A stretch of DNA of 64,000 bases. It comes from Argopecten irradians. Its lineage: Eukaryota; Mollusca; Bivalvia; Pectinida; Pectinidae. Below the pieces are notes generated by a model that did not search any database, had not been told where the DNA came from, and saw nothing but the letters and a program-made list of their open reading frames with translations. Each line of letters begins with the position of its first letter. Positions within the stretch are counted from its first letter, which is position 1. The translations under genes were made by a program, and so were the position numbers. The stretch spans positions 30,126,980-30,190,979 of the forward strand of contig NC_091144.1 in NCBI RefSeq assembly GCF_041381155.1, given 5' to 3'. Positions 34,796 through 47,890 of the stretch are shown here, in pieces.

Positions 34796-36211
34796 ATAGG
34801 TCAAGGTCATGTCATTATTTCACAAGGAAAATAACAGATCTCAACAAAACAATAGTAATGAACAGTTTAATATCAATCCAAAGGCCTATCTGTAAAATGT
34901 CAGGCTCATCAGTTTCTCTGTGTTTTATAATTTGGAGAGGTTCCACATAGGGACAACTCTATATTATGATGAACAATGAAACATTACATGTATATATGAA
35001 TCCCCTATTGATATGTGAATGTGATTAGGCTTTGTGTGTTTAATATGCAAGAAAAAAGGCAGCTATATGTTCAATATAAGATACACTTTTTACATTTCTT
35101 CTGCTCTCATGATATATTTGGACATCCATTGTAACGTTGCTTTTTTTTTGCTTTTTTTCGTCATTGCTTTTTTCATCTTTTATCATAAGTAGCATAGAAT
35201 TCATGAACATAAAGAATTGATCAGTAAGAAAAATTTTGATTGATTTAATGAAGTAACTATTGGTACATGCTGAATACGCACTTTCAAACATATTTTATAT
35301 TGTAAATGAATGATGCAAAAACATGTTTGAAAGGTATTTTTATGAGTCACATTTAGTTTATATATATTGACGTCATTGTTTTGAAAACTTACTTGGGGGA
35401 ATACGGTACCTAAGATTTCTGAATTTTTAAGTAAACTTCATAGTCAAATAAATCTGTCAACATTTTGAAAAATGAAAACAAGTCTGTTTATACAATACAT
35501 TGGTCATTGGCTTACAATTGGTCCTAAAACATCTTTGAAAGTCGAGGGGTCAAATTATATTAAATATTCTACATGTATTTTAATCCTTTTGTTCGTATGT
35601 CATGTTATGTTTTTTTGTAGTTTTTAAAAAAAGTTTTATCAAAATGTCAATAAAATAGAAAACTTGTTTTAATATCTTGAATCACTTGTGTTTTGCTATA
35701 TGAAATATATACAAAAGTTTGGAAGTTTTAAAGTAACAAAGTATAGCAGACCTTCGATATTCCATTTTCATCCCCAGCTCCATTAGCTTAGACCCATGGT
35801 TGCTCTACGATATGTCACATTACAAGATCTAACAACTCTATTTAGGGTCTCCTTTACATGATCCTTCACCTTGGCCAAGATGGAACAGCTCGGAATGTTC
35901 TAGTAGCCATTTTCCAAGAGAATAGACGACACCGAAGATTTCATAGGCGTCACAAGGTTGAGGTAATCTTGATTGAACAAGGAGTTGATAGATTTTGTGT
36001 TGGAGCATCTTGTAGTGTAGCAGAATTAAAAGTCTAATTTCAATTACATTAATTTGTACTTGGCAACTGATTCATATGGGGCTCCAAACCATGACCTAAA
36101 TTTGAGGTTAGTATAAAAATGTACCTTGATACAAATGAAACAGTTATATCAAATTTGTTTGTATATTTAAAATCTAAAACAGCTATAATCACTATATTGA
36201 TCTGCTGTATA

Positions 36212-36400
36212 TATTTTGTCTTCGCATATTACAGAGTTAGCTCCCATGCGGATAGGTATAGATTGTTACATCATTATTTTTTTAGCGCAATTCACGTCGT
36301 TTTCGCCGAAAAATATGACGTTACGCTCGCAAATACATGACGTCACAATCAATATGTACCCGTAAGGGCAGATAACTCTGTAATGTGCAAATACAGAATA
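36212..36400. mobile_element. 'TTTGCATATTACAGAGTTA' TIR element, copy 1
   Basis: Left 'gcatattacagagttagctc', right 'gcagataactctgtaatgtg'. Interior with 'tgacgttacgctcgcaaata' and 'catgacgtcacaatcaata'. Related copies: 50,461-50,649 and 60,000-60,182. Confidence 0.85.
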
Positions 36401-36620
36401 ATAGACTTTCTAGTGGGAGAAAGCCCAGAGTACACCAGAAAACCTTACTACCTACTAGTATCCTTTGTCCAGTTCCTAACATGCAACCTAGATACAAGGA
36501 GCTAGCTGGTGATGAAAACTCGGATACAACAGTTGTTTACTGTTACCCAGAGGTGAGCAAAAGTACAGTGTTGTATGATATCAAATAGCAAAGGGCATTG
36601 GCTCACATTTTGACCTTTCA

Positions 36621-36676
36621 GAGTTGCTTCCCTTTGCACTGTCAGTAATGGAGTGAAACGAAGGGAAGTAACTCCG
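36621..36676. repeat. Small inverted repeat
   Basis: 'gagttgcttccctttgc' and 'cgaagggaagtaactc' face each other. The same 'gggaagtaactc' motif recurs at 62,270 and, diverged, at 21,585-21,633. Confidence 0.5.
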
Positions 36677-36938
36677 GAGAAACCATTACGATTTTATCCC
36701 ACAGTGAATATGATAGACTTTTGTAACTTTGCACTGAAGCAGTTAGCAATTACCAAGTGATTATGTTGTTCTGAGATTATTTATACCACTAGCCCTCCAA
36801 CTCTGGATTTCAAATTTATATCCCATTTGGGTCAAGCCTTTGCCAGATGCTGACCATAGCTTGATGGCTTCTCCTGCTTTTATCTACCTAAATCTGGCAT
36901 GCTTTTATGATTAAATGATTCTAGTTATTACCATATTG

Positions 36939-37172
36939 GACCCAATTAGTGCCCCTCCCCCTTGTTTTAGGCTTCAACTTCACTTACTTCCAATTAAATG
37001 CAGACTGAAAATATGAAAACTGTATTGATTTCCTTACTGATTTCTTTTGCAAAATGATTTATTGCTCACATTGTATTATTGAAGAATAATTTTATGAAAA
37101 GAAAGTTCAAGCACCCTCTTATTTGCTTCAGTTTTTTAAGTGCCCTAGACGCTTATTGAGTTGAATACAGTA
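36939..37172. mobile_element. 'GACCCAATAAGCGCCC' TIR element, copy 2 (diverged)
   Basis: Left 'taccatattggacccaatta', right 'cttattgagttgaatacagt'. Confidence 0.65.
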
Positions 37173-37540
37173 ATATAAGCAATGCCAATACATTATCTTT
37201 GTAACTTTACATGAAAAACAGCTCTCACATATTGAAGTTTTTGTTTTCTTTAAATCACATTTCATCTTTCCAATAATGTCAGGGTTGATAAATTATGAGC
37301 TTTATATTAATTTGCACTAAGTTTCAAACTCATATTTTAACGTGAAATACAAGTAGTTACGAAATTTCGTAATTAATTGGTTTCCCTTTTAAATGGCAAT
37401 GGACATCAGAAATACATCTTCTGAAGAACAAATAATGTTTACCATGAAATCCAGTCCCAACCTTTTAAATTACTGAGCAGGTTCACAAATGAATGCTTTA
37501 CTCTAGCCATCTGACTGATCTCAGAATTCACCTCTCTATC

Positions 37541-37853
37541 ATCCTCAATACTCCAGGGGTTCCGATCACTTAGGATCTCTACACCCCTGGACTATCTCAG
37601 TGAAATTGAAGGCAGCTCAACGGAAAACATTTGACAAATCACAGGCCAGCAAAGATTTCCTTTGAAGACTACAGAGAGGGCGACGCCTAACATCAAAGCC
37701 ACATAGTCAACCACAGTGTACCGTTATACAGCTATTTTGATGTACATCAAATGACTAAATTACCTGTTCTATTCTGTTGCCGCCAGTTTTACTATGAGAT
37801 AGTCCAGGGGTGTAGAGATTGTAAGTGATCGGAACCCCTGGAGTATTGAGGAT
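37541..37853. mobile_element. 'CTCCAGGGGTTCCGATCACT' TIR element, copy 1
   Basis: About 310 bp with long inverted ends: left 'tcctcaatactccaggggtt' then 'ccgatcactta', right 'ggaacccctggagtattgag'. Interior 'ccaatcacaggccagca'-like and 'gatgtacatcaaatgact'. Further members: 40,766-41,061; 45,209-45,367; 47,289-47,602; 49,358-49,652. Confidence 0.9.
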
Positions 37854-38106
37854 GCCTCTCTCTGTAGTATAAAGCATTTTTCACTGGAACATGTATATAT
37901 CCCCACCCCCAACCCTACCCACAGATAAAAGTAAATGAATAATAATAAAAAAAGATAATACAAAAAAAAATATACAGTTAATATTTTTTAATAAATATTT
38001 CCAACAAATTCTGAAATTTACAAGCAAAACAAAAATATCAACTTTCAATAACAATAATATCGTATATTGATAGTACTTGTAGGTGGAATGACATATCCAA
38101 GTCATT

Positions 38107-41100
38107 TCATTGTGATAGGAAAGTTTCTTCCTCAGGATTGAAGCAAACAAGAGAATGATCAATCTGAAGATGGTTGATCAGTTGTGTGAGCGACGGTTTG
38201 GGTTCAGGAAGTTTGTTGTGGAGGTCAACCAAGGCTTGCTGACTGGTTCTCCGCCATTTCTTCACCAAAACACAAAGGCTGTCAAGATCATTCTGAGAAA
38301 AGGAAAACAATAGTTTGATTAATAGGAGTCAGAACAATATCAATGTATTGTATTAAACAATAAAAAATACAATTCTACTATTATAATAATAATAATATAA
38401 TGTCAGACTTTTTTTAGAGTACATTGTATTAAAAAAGTTCAGGATTAGGAACACAATGATTCATAGTGTTAAAAACAAACCTTTCAAAAAGAATAATGAA
38501 CGGATCTAAAAATATCTTTGAAGGATCTATTATATTAAATCAATTATTGGGTATTATGTAAATTATATAAAGTAACATGTGTATCCATTCACATCCCAGG
38601 TAAAACTACAAACTTAAGATTCCTGACAAACAAAAAATACCAGAAAAACTGTTCTATTGATAAATATTTTCTCCTGTTAAAGGGAGATAATTAATATCTG
38701 GAAGGGAGATAACCCAAAAAATAATTTTCTTTTAATACCTTTGTTCTATACATCTTCACCATGTTTAGTTTCCGTAGTTCTTCCTCCTTTTCTTTCAGTG
38801 TGTTTTTCAGTCTTTCATATTCCTCCTGAAGAATCTCTACATCATCACCAGAGGTACACTTACTTCCACTTTGTATACCTCTTTGATTGGTAACGTCCTG
38901 AGAGACATCATTAGTTATCAAATTGTCACAGTTTGACATCCCAAGAAAATTCAATCGACTTGGTTTTGCAACATTTTTTGAGCGAATGGGTGTCCTTTCA
39001 TACTTCTGTTCATACTTTGTATTTTGGCTTGCATTATCTTCAACATTCTTCTCTATAGGACCTGCTGTATTAGGTGTTAATAAATGTCCTGAATACCTTT
39101 CACTTTCTCCACAACAGCTATCTGAAACAAATGAACTAACAATCGAGGGGTGTTTACCAGGGAGTTCCTTTGTTCCAGGTGTTTTCATCACTGATAATGA
39201 CCTGGAGCCTAAAGGTGTGTGAAGAGCTGATGGTAAGAGGTCTTTTGACGTTTCTAAAGAATCATCACCTGTGCTTGACATTGTAGTTGGAGACATAAAT
39301 GTATTACTCTTTCTACTTATAGGAGTCAAAAAGTCATCTTTCAGGTGTCTTGAATCATTTGACTTCAACGGCGTTGAGTATGTGACCATTTTCTCCTCAG
39401 CATTAACACAACCTACTGTAGATTCTACTGGAATTGAAATACGCTTCTGCTGATTGTCTCCCTTCCCATCCAGTTCTGTTATAAAGGATGCTTGCGATGA
39501 TGCGCCCGTTGGATACTTGATGAGCTTTCTTGGTGGGGCAGCAATAGGCGAGGAATGGTAACGTCCACATCTCTTCAGTCGTTCTTTCAAACTTGAACTT
39601 AACTTCTACCAAAAGAGAAAAAAAAAATATAATCACAAAACAAAATCAATTCTCAAGCAAAATCCAGTGGTTTTACAATGTAAAGTCAGCTTAGCACTTT
39701 GGAAGTTATCTTGTATTAATAATATAAAATAATCATATACATATTCATTGAACTTAGAAACATACTTGCCATACACTATGAAAACATTTTTTTATACATG
39801 AATGGGATGTTTTTGTCATTGACATAATGTGAAACCCTCGTGTTCCAAGCTTACTATACACGTGGTTCTGATTGCAGGTGTCTGACTTGTTCCACAAAAA
39901 TATATTATATAATAGTTGTCAGGGGTTTCAATATCCGGCGGTTTCCGGCCCAGTTCTTTCTGCAGGTTTAACCTAGCTGTAGTACCACCTGATTTGGGCT
40001 AAATTAAATTAGATAGCATACAGATAGTATAGAAAAGTACCCACTGAAATGTGCAATTGTACCGCCTCTCTCCTAATGAAACCCCTGAGTGGTAAGTCTG
40101 TGGGAGATATGTGGTGTAAGTAGCAATTGGGCATGATCCATAGTTGAGTGACACAGATTTAACACTGTGTGTACAAACTATATCGATCCACATCCTTGAT
40201 ACTCCAGGTTTTTTTTTCACTGTCAATATCCATTCCATTAATATTACAATAGTAGTAAATAAAAGCCACTAATTTCAGTAGATTGTCAAAGAGAACCAAC
40301 CTTTTAAATAAACTAAAAGAGTGGGTAGGTGTAATGTGAAGCTGGTGTGGTTTGTACATAGTATCAAATAAGTATCTGTCAATCAGCTGAATGAGCATGC
40401 TTTTATGGCTCAGTTGATAGTGCAGTGTTTTCACAGAGAGTTTATAAGTAATAAGGATTCGTCACTGTCTCCTTACACTACTAAACACCACACCACACAC
40501 CACGCCTATGAACTGTGAATATAAACCATTTTTGAAAAAAAATTCAACAATCTATTTTTAGTAACAGTGACCTTGTAGTTGACCTTTAGACCCCAAATTC
40601 AATGCCAAACTGTATTTTCTCATATGCTACATGTGTGAAATTTGATCAATATCCATCCGGCATCATTTCGTTCTCAAGTTATCATCTGGAAACCAAAGCT
40701 GGACAGACACACAGACAGGAACAAACACTATAGTTCCCTCTGTTTTCACCAAAAGGGGACTTATCACCCTCGATATTCCAGGGGTTCTGATCACTTACGA
40801 TCTCTACACCCCTGGACTATCTCATAGTAAAACTGGAGGCAAAAGAATAGAACAGGTAATTAAGTCATTTGATGTACATCAAAAGAGGCGTATAACGGTA
40901 CATGTTGGTTGACTATGTGGCTTTGATAATAGGCGTCGCTCTCTCTGTAGTCTTCAAAGGAAATCTTTGCTAGCCTGTGATTGGCCAAATGTTTTCCGCT
41001 GAGCTGCCATCAATTTCACTATAAAATAGTCCAGGGGTGTAGAGATCGTAAGTGTTCGGGGACTAATAAAAATATGTTTAAATCAAACTACACAATAAAA

Positions 41101-41827
41101 ACTCAGTGTTCAGGTGGCCCGAGGCTATACAAATCTGGTTGGTCTAAAATCTTATCATGTTGGCCCTTTATATTGGCTATGCAAATTTGACATAAAATTC
41201 TTTTAATCTGCATCCCATGACAAATTCTGATTTCGATTTATATGACGTGAAATGCTAGACAATGATAAAGAATAAAATTCATTATGAAAAATCTGTAAAT
41301 TCAGCAATTTCCAATAGTTTTTGTTGCTTTATTATGTTCGGTACATGTATCATATGTAATCCCTATTGAGATTCCTCCTCTAGACTCTTTTATATTCGGA
41401 CGTCTGATAGATGTCTCTCGTCCGACGAGAGACATCTATCAGACGTCGATATATAAAAGAGTCTAGAGGAGGAATCTCAATTTTTTATTATATGCAGGGC
41501 TGTGAATATGATAATATAACGGTTATGAAAAAAAATGGCTGGAGCCATAGAATTTTCTTTTTCTGTAGACCGATTGTCTATGGAAATTTCACAGTCACTT
41601 ACAGACCCTAAAAACTCAAGTAGCATGCAGTTACAATGCAGGTAAAATGAGCTGAACTACAGTACTGTAACGATTCGTCAAAACTGGTAATCCATCACAA
41701 TATTTGTGCACCACTCACTCAAACAAAAAACATCCAAAACATTACGGAATGATTGATATGGTCGGTGCTAACCATAACTTTCAAGACTTCTACAAACCTT
41801 TCGTGAAGACACAGTTTCCGAAGACAT
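38107..41827 (-). CDS. SFR1: SFR1 (SWI5-dependent recombination repair protein 1 / MEI5)
   Basis: SFR1 pairs with SWI5 to stabilise RAD51/DMC1 filaments in homologous recombination. Three exons on the minus strand: 41,827-41,798 (10 codons, 'MSSETVSSRK'), 39,605-38,739 (289 codons) and 38,292-38,107 (61 codons plus TGA). All joins are phase 0 with GT-AG ends, giving 360 residues. An in-frame TGA lies 15 bases before the ATG. The N-terminal 'SSSLKERLKRCGRY' resembles the conserved 'LRERLKK' start of animal SFR1. The middle is Ser/Thr-rich and disordered, with many S/T-P sites. From about 262 a coiled coil ('EEYERLKNTLKEKEEELRKL') leads into 'VKMYRTKNDLDSL', 'LVKKWRR' and 'SLTQLINHLQID', the signature of the family. 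Longer than human (245), mainly in the disordered middle. Intron 1 holds a TIR element and a 117-bp hairpin. Confidence 0.9.
40766..41061. mobile_element. 'CTCCAGGGGTTCCGATCACT' TIR element, copy 2
   Basis: Left 'ccctcgatattccaggggtt'; the right end stops at 'gatcgtaagtgttcgg', so the last 25 or so bases of the usual terminus are missing. In SFR1 intron 1. Confidence 0.8.
41365..41481. repeat. 117-bp near-perfect hairpin without loop
   Basis: Two 58-base arms around a single central base (41,423): 'attgagattcctcctctaga' at one end, 'tctagaggaggaatctcaat' at the other, meeting at 'ctctcgtc'-c-'gacgagag'. Only a few mismatches (tatattcgg against cgatatata). Confidence 0.95.
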
Positions 41828-42917
41828 TTTACATCTAATTCATTTTCTTTTTGTCATTTCCATCGTTCGTATTCCCCGCTGACGATCCAATACTGCAGTC
41901 GGTGTTATATTGACGCTTGCAGACAAGCCTTATCCGATTCAAGCGTATTGGTGATATGATTGAACCGACTAATATTTGGAACGGAGTGCGAGACAGTTGG
42001 AGAAAGTTACACAACAGACACTGCAAAGGTAAAACCGTGGAATCAAATACTTTTCTGTTACAAAGAGTTTTTTGACATTCAGTTAACCAGAATGTATTGA
42101 AAATGTTCAGCTGCATATTTGTCAACCATGAAATGAACCTGCCATTTTAACTCCACTTATTTATAGTTCATATTCAAATACAGTTACAGTAACACAATTT
42201 TTCTACTTACCAGTGTACCGTACATGTGTCACTGTACAAATGTACCAAAGTACTTGTACTAGTCGAACATGAATTCTGAACATAGGAAATTACTAAATAT
42301 TTAGATATATAAAATAACAATAAATAAATAATGATGTTTTGCTCATTTTTCATATTCAATGTAATTTTATTATGTAATTTTTACAGGGAGAAAACTAGAT
42401 AAGATATTTGCATGTGTCTTAATGAATTCTTATCACTAGTATAATACTACTGCCAGTGCTGCAATATACAATATGCATGAAACATATGTCAATGAGAATG
42501 GCTTCTGTGTACAGTATATCGTGATGCTCAGGTGTGAATTGCATAACAGTATGCATTTTTTGGGAGACTGCAGTATGTTAGTGTTGTGTAATAGTGAAAC
42601 TTTTGCCATTTTATAGTGTAGGCACACTGCCTAAGATCAGAATAACACATCCGGTTTAATCCTTGTGATAAACCATGAGCCATCCTTTTAAGCTGAACTT
42701 TAAATAAGAGTAGAAACTGTCACTTATATATATATTTTTAGTGATGAGCCGATGATCGAAAAAAATCGAAAATTAGTCGAAAACATTTTTTAAACCGATC
42801 ATCAATAAAGTAATTTTAAAATCAATTAATCAGATTTTTTTTGAAAGTGGTCCTAAATCTCAAGATTTGTGTCACAAAACTTTTGTTTATTTATCAACTG
42901 AATATTTACTCCATTTT

Positions 42918-43980
42918 TAGCCCACCATCATCAGATGGTGGGCTATTCAAATCGTCTTTCGTCCGTCCCTAGTTGTGCATATTGCATTTTAGGACCGATC
43001 GGTCAACAAGATGGCCGCCAGGTGGCCATCTTGGATTTTGATAGTTAAAGTTTGTTACCGCTATTTCTTAAAAAGTACTGAAGGGATTTTTCTCAAATTA
43101 TATGTAGGTTCCCCTAGGGCCCTAGTTGTGCATATTGTAATTTGAGACTGATCGGTCAACAAGATGGCCGACCAGCGACCATCTTGGATTAGTGACCATC
43201 TTGGATTTTAATAGTTAAAGATTTTTACCGCTATTTCTCAGAAAGTAGCAAAGGGATCTTTCTCAAATTTCATATGTAGTTTCCCCTAGGGCCCTAGTTG
43301 TGCATGTTGCAATTTGAGACTGATCGGTCAAGAAGATGGCCGACCGGCCGCCATCTTGAATTTTGGTAGTTGAAGTTTGTTACCACTATTTCTCAGAAAG
43401 TATGAAAGGGATCTCTCTCAAATTCCATACGTAGGTTCCCCTTAGCCCCTAGTTGTGTATAAAAGATTTTAGGACTGATAGGTCAACAAGATGGCCGACA
43501 GCCCGCCATCTTAGATTTAGATAGTTAATTGTTACCACTATTTCTCAGAAAGTACTGAAGGGATCATTCTCAAATTTCACATGTAGGTTTCCCTAGGTCC
43601 CTAGTTGTGCATATTGCATTTTGGGACTTATCGGTCAACAAGATGGCCACCTGGCTGTCATCTCGGATTTTAATAGTTACCGCTATTTGCCAGAAATTAC
43701 TGAAGGGATATCTCTCTAATTCCATGCATATGTTCCCCTTGGCCCCTAGTTGTGCATAGTACCTTTGGGACTAATCTGTCAACAAGTTGGCCAAGTGGCC
43801 ACCATCTTGGATTTTACCACTGTTTCTCAGAAAGTAATGAAGCGATCTGTCTTAAATTTCATATGTAGTATGTTTGAAAAAGTTTGAAAAGCAGGGAAAA
43901 GATCCCTCTTTCCATTGTCAGACATAGATCATTCTTTGGTGGGCGCAAAAGATCCCTCTGGGATCTCTTGTTATTACCCT
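42918..43980 (+). mobile_element. Molluscan-type repeat with about 150-bp internal monomers
   Basis: Opens with a small stem 'gcccaccatcatcagatggt' then 'gggctattcaaatcg' and 'cgtccgtcc', followed by about six monomers of roughly 140-170 bp. Each has 'ctcaaatttcatatgtaggt', 'ccctagttgtgcat', 'gatcggtcaacaagatggcc', 'ccatcttggatttt' and 'ctatttctcagaaagta'. It closes with 'tcattctttggtgggcgc' and 'gatccctctgggatctcttg'. This repeat type is familiar from mollusc genomes. No reading frame. Confidence 0.8.
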
Positions 43981-45367
43981 GCAGACATTGTTCGCATACA
44001 GTACAGTATATCCATCATGACACATTAGTCTATCACAGTGAATATGCTTTCTTACCACACCTCGCGATTCAATTGATATACCGGGTATGTAGTTATTTCT
44101 CTCCAGTAAAAACATACAATAAATTCGGAATAGCATTTAATTCCAGTAAATAGAGCAATTATTTCCTGAATTTGAAAACTGATTACTATATAATCGACAA
44201 TCGTTCAATTTCTACATTCTGATTGTCGATTATGAAAATGAAACCGATTCCCATCACTATATTTATTATAGACAATGGTACATCTCAATTTGTGATTTCA
44301 CCTAATACTATACTTACAATCACGCCATGTTGATTAAATTAGAAAGAAAAAAAGGTCAAATATATAGTCATCATTTAAAATGATTCAGATTTGGGATAAA
44401 TTTAGGCCATTTAGCCAGTACTCTTTCAGAATAACCCAGATTTGAGCTAAATTTAGACGATTTTGCCAGTACTCTTTTAGAATATCAGAATTTTGTTTTT
44501 TTTGAAAATCCTTAATCATTCCAATATAGAATGTCCTAACAAAATTTTGTATCAAGTCAATATATATTAAGGAACTGGTTGGGCTACTGTACATTGCACT
44601 ACTGGGTTACAAGCTGCAAGTTATTGGACATGCTGCATTATGTGTAAAAGACGTGACTGATTTCGTTTTCTTGTGAAAACTCCTCCGAGGTAACAAGTTT
44701 AGTGTGAGCTCTAGATCTCCTATATATATCCTAAGGATAGCTGGTAGCCTATCATTTTGTAAAAACCCTGAATTGTTCTATAATTCTGAAACACTGATTT
44801 ATAATCATGCAATAAGAAAAATCTTTCTAGTCACTTTCTATGATCATGTAATTGGCAGCTAATGAGGCAGAAACTCACTACCAATGGGACCAATAGTCTA
44901 CAGGTACTTCAGGGCAGTGGTCTTACGGGGCAGTTGCCAGGTTCTGAACGCTGGTCAGTGACAGTTCTCTAGGTATATACCGCAGCTTTCCTCCACCACA
45001 TTATTAAATGCCCTGGCTGTTAATAGGATGTTAAAACTGTATAGCTGTGATTCACATCTGACATTCATTTATTCAGGTCTACACATACATCTGCATCTAT
45101 TGGGTCATGTATTTTTCTACGTGTCATGTATGCTTTGTTATGGATTAAGTGGTCTTTCAGTTGTTTTTATTTTATATCATTAAATATACCCGGTACATAC
45201 AATGTATCATCCTTGATACTCCACGGGTTCCGATCACTTACGATCTATAAACCGTAAACTATCTCATAGTAAACTGATGAAGGCAGCTCAAAAGAAAAAA
45301 CAACTGAACCAATCACAGGCCAGCAGAAAAATTCTTTGAAGACAACATAGAGACCCAACTTCAAAGC
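43262..45367 (+). repeat. 2.1-kb direct tandem duplication, unit 1
   Basis: Near-identical to 45,368-47,455. The offset is 2,106 bases. The unit runs from inside the repeat monomers into the middle of a TIR element, which is therefore truncated in unit 1. Confidence 0.95.
45209..45367. mobile_element. 'CTCCAGGGGTTCCGATCACT' TIR element, copy 3, truncated
   Basis: Left half only ('catccttgatactccacggg' to 'cccaacttcaaagc'); cut by the tandem-duplication junction. Confidence 0.85.
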
Positions 45368-47455
45368 CTCAAATTTCATATGTAGGTTCCCCCTAGGGCC
45401 CTAGTTGTGCATGTTGCAATTTGAGACTGATCGGTCAACAAGATGGCCGACCGGCGGCCATCTTGGATTTTGGTAGTTGAAGTTTGTTACCACTATTTCT
45501 CAGAAAGTATTGAAGGGATCTCTCTCAAATTCCATACGTAGGTTCCCCTTAGCCCCTAGTTGTGCATAAAAGATTGCCGACAGCCCGCCATCTTGGATTT
45601 AGATAGTTTGTTAATTGTTACCACTATTTCTCAGAAAGTACTGAAGGGATCATTCTCAAATTTCACATGTAGGTTTCCCTAGGTCCCTAGTTGTGCATAT
45701 TGCATTTTGGGACTTATCGGTCAACAAGATGGCCACCTGGCTGTCATCTCGGATTTTAATAGTTACCGCTATTTGCCAGAAATTACTGAAGGGATATCTC
45801 TCTAATTCCATGCATATGTTCCCCTTGGGCCCTAGTTGTGCATAGTACCTTTGGGACTAATCTGTCAACAAGATGGCCAAGTGGCCACCATCTTGGATTT
45901 TACCACTGTTTCTCAGAAAGTAATGAAGCGATCTGTCTTAAATTTCATATGTAGTATGTTTGAAAAAGTTTGAAAAGCAGGGAAAAGATCCCTCTTTCCA
46001 TTGTCAGTCATAGATCATTCTTTGGTGGGCGCCAAGATCCCTGTGGGATCTCTTGTTATTACCCTGCAGACATTGTTCCCATACAGTACAGTATCCACAT
46101 GACACATTAGTCTATCACAGTGGATATGCTTTCTTACCACACCTCGCGATTCAAGTGATATACCGGGTATGTAGTTATTTCTCTCCAGTAAAAACATACA
46201 ATAAATTCGGAATAGCATTTAATTCCAGTAAATAGAGCAATTATTTCCTGAATTTGAAAACTGATTACTATATAATCGACAATCGTTCAATTTCTACATT
46301 CTGATTGTCGATTATGAAAATGAAACCGATTCCCATCACTATATTTATTATAGACAATGGTACATCTCAATTTGTGATTTCACCTAATACTATACTTACA
46401 ATCACGCCATGTTGATTAAATTAGAAAGAAAAAAGGTCAAATATATAGTCATCATTTAAAATGATTCAGATTTGGGATAAATTTAGGCCATTTAGCCAGT
46501 ACTCTTTCAGAATAACCCAGATTTGAGCTAAATTTAGACGATTTTGCCAGTACTCTTTTAGAATATCAGAATTTTGTTTTTTTTGAAAATCCTTAATCAT
46601 TCCAATATAGAATGTCCTAACAAAATTTTGTATCAAGTCAATATATATTAAGGAACTGGTTGGACTACTGTCCATTGCACTACTGGGTTACAAGCTGCAA
46701 GTTATTGGACATGCTGCATTATGTGTAAAAGACGTGACTGATTTCGTTTTCTTGTGAAAACTCCTCCGAGGTAACAAGTTTAGTGTGAGCTCTAGATCTC
46801 CTATATATATCCTAAGGATAGCTGGTAGCCTATCATTTTGTAAAAACCCTGAATTGTCCTATAATTCTGAAACACTGATTTATAATCATGCAATAAGAAA
46901 AATCTTTCTAGTCACTTTCTATGATCATGTAATTGGCAGCTAATGAGGCAGAAACTCACTACCTATGGGACCAATAGTCTACAGGTACTTCAGAGCAGTT
47001 GTCTTACGGGGCAGTTGCCAGGTTCTGAACGCTGGTCAGTGACAGTTCTCTAGGTATATACCGCAGCTTTCCTCCACCACATTATTAAATGCCCTGGCTG
47101 TTAATAGGATGTTAAAACTGTATAGCTGTGATTCACATCTGACATTCATTTATTCAGGTCTACACATACATCTGCATCTATTGGGTCATGTATTTTTCTA
47201 CATGTCATGTATGCTTTGTTATGGATTAAGTGGTCTTTCAGTTGTTTTTATTTTATATCATTAAATATACCCAGTACATACAATGTATCATCCTTGATAC
47301 TCCACGGGTTCCGATCACTTACAATCTATAAACTGTAAACTATCTCATAGTAAACTGATGAAGGCAGCTCAAAAGAAAAAACAACTGAACCAATCACAGG
47401 CCAGCAGAAAAATTCTTTGAAGACAACATAGAGAGCGACACCCAACTTCAAAGCC
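45368..47455 (+). repeat. 2.1-kb direct tandem duplication, unit 2
   Basis: Differs from unit 1 by scattered substitutions and small deletions, for example about 30 bases lost at 'cataaaagatt|gccgacagc' near 45,575. The short open frames in both units (44,385 and 46,466 regions) are the same non-coding sequence. Confidence 0.95.
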
Positions 47456-47602
47456 GCGAAGTAAACCAGTGTACCACTATACAGCTCTTTTGATGTCAAT
47501 CATAGTACTAAATTACCTGTTCTGTTGTCTCTTGTTTTACTATGATATAGTGCAGGGTTGTAGAGATCGTAAGTGATCGGAACTCCTGGAGTATCAAGGA
47601 TT
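47289..47602. mobile_element. 'CTCCAGGGGTTCCGATCACT' TIR element, copy 4
   Basis: Complete: left 'catccttgatactccacggg', right 'ggaactcctggagtatcaag'. It shows what the truncated copy at 45,209 looked like before duplication. Confidence 0.85.
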
Positions 47603-47654
47603 ATACATAGTATGCATTAGTAGTTATAACAGAAATTTTGACCAAATTCAACTT

Positions 47655-47742
47655 AATCATTTTAAAGAATGAGCAGTTTGGTGTACTGTAGCATCAATCA
47701 TTTTAAAGAATGAGCAGTTTGGTGTCCTGTAGCATCAATTTA
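47655..47742 (+). repeat. 41-bp tandem pair
   Basis: 'tcattttaaagaatgagcag' plus 'tttggtgt(a/c)ctgtagcatcaa' occurs twice, head to tail, about 150 bases before the dehydrogenase ATG. Confidence 0.85.
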
Positions 47743-47890
47743 ATAAAGTGCCTTATTTAATATTCTTCTGAAAGTCTACATTCTCTGGTAATAATTTACT
47801 TTACCTTGATTTATTTTTTTTGGAGATTTAAATTAGAAATGATAACTCTGACCTAGGAAGCACACGGTTGACTGGTATTGATCTCACAAG

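Noticed and set aside
38923..39222. 99-codon plus-strand frame
   Set aside because: Antisense shadow of SFR1 exon 2.
43884..44153. Frames in the 44-kb and 46-kb regions (both strands)
   Set aside because: Present in both units of the tandem duplication and its repeat; frames change between units, so they are not under coding constraint.
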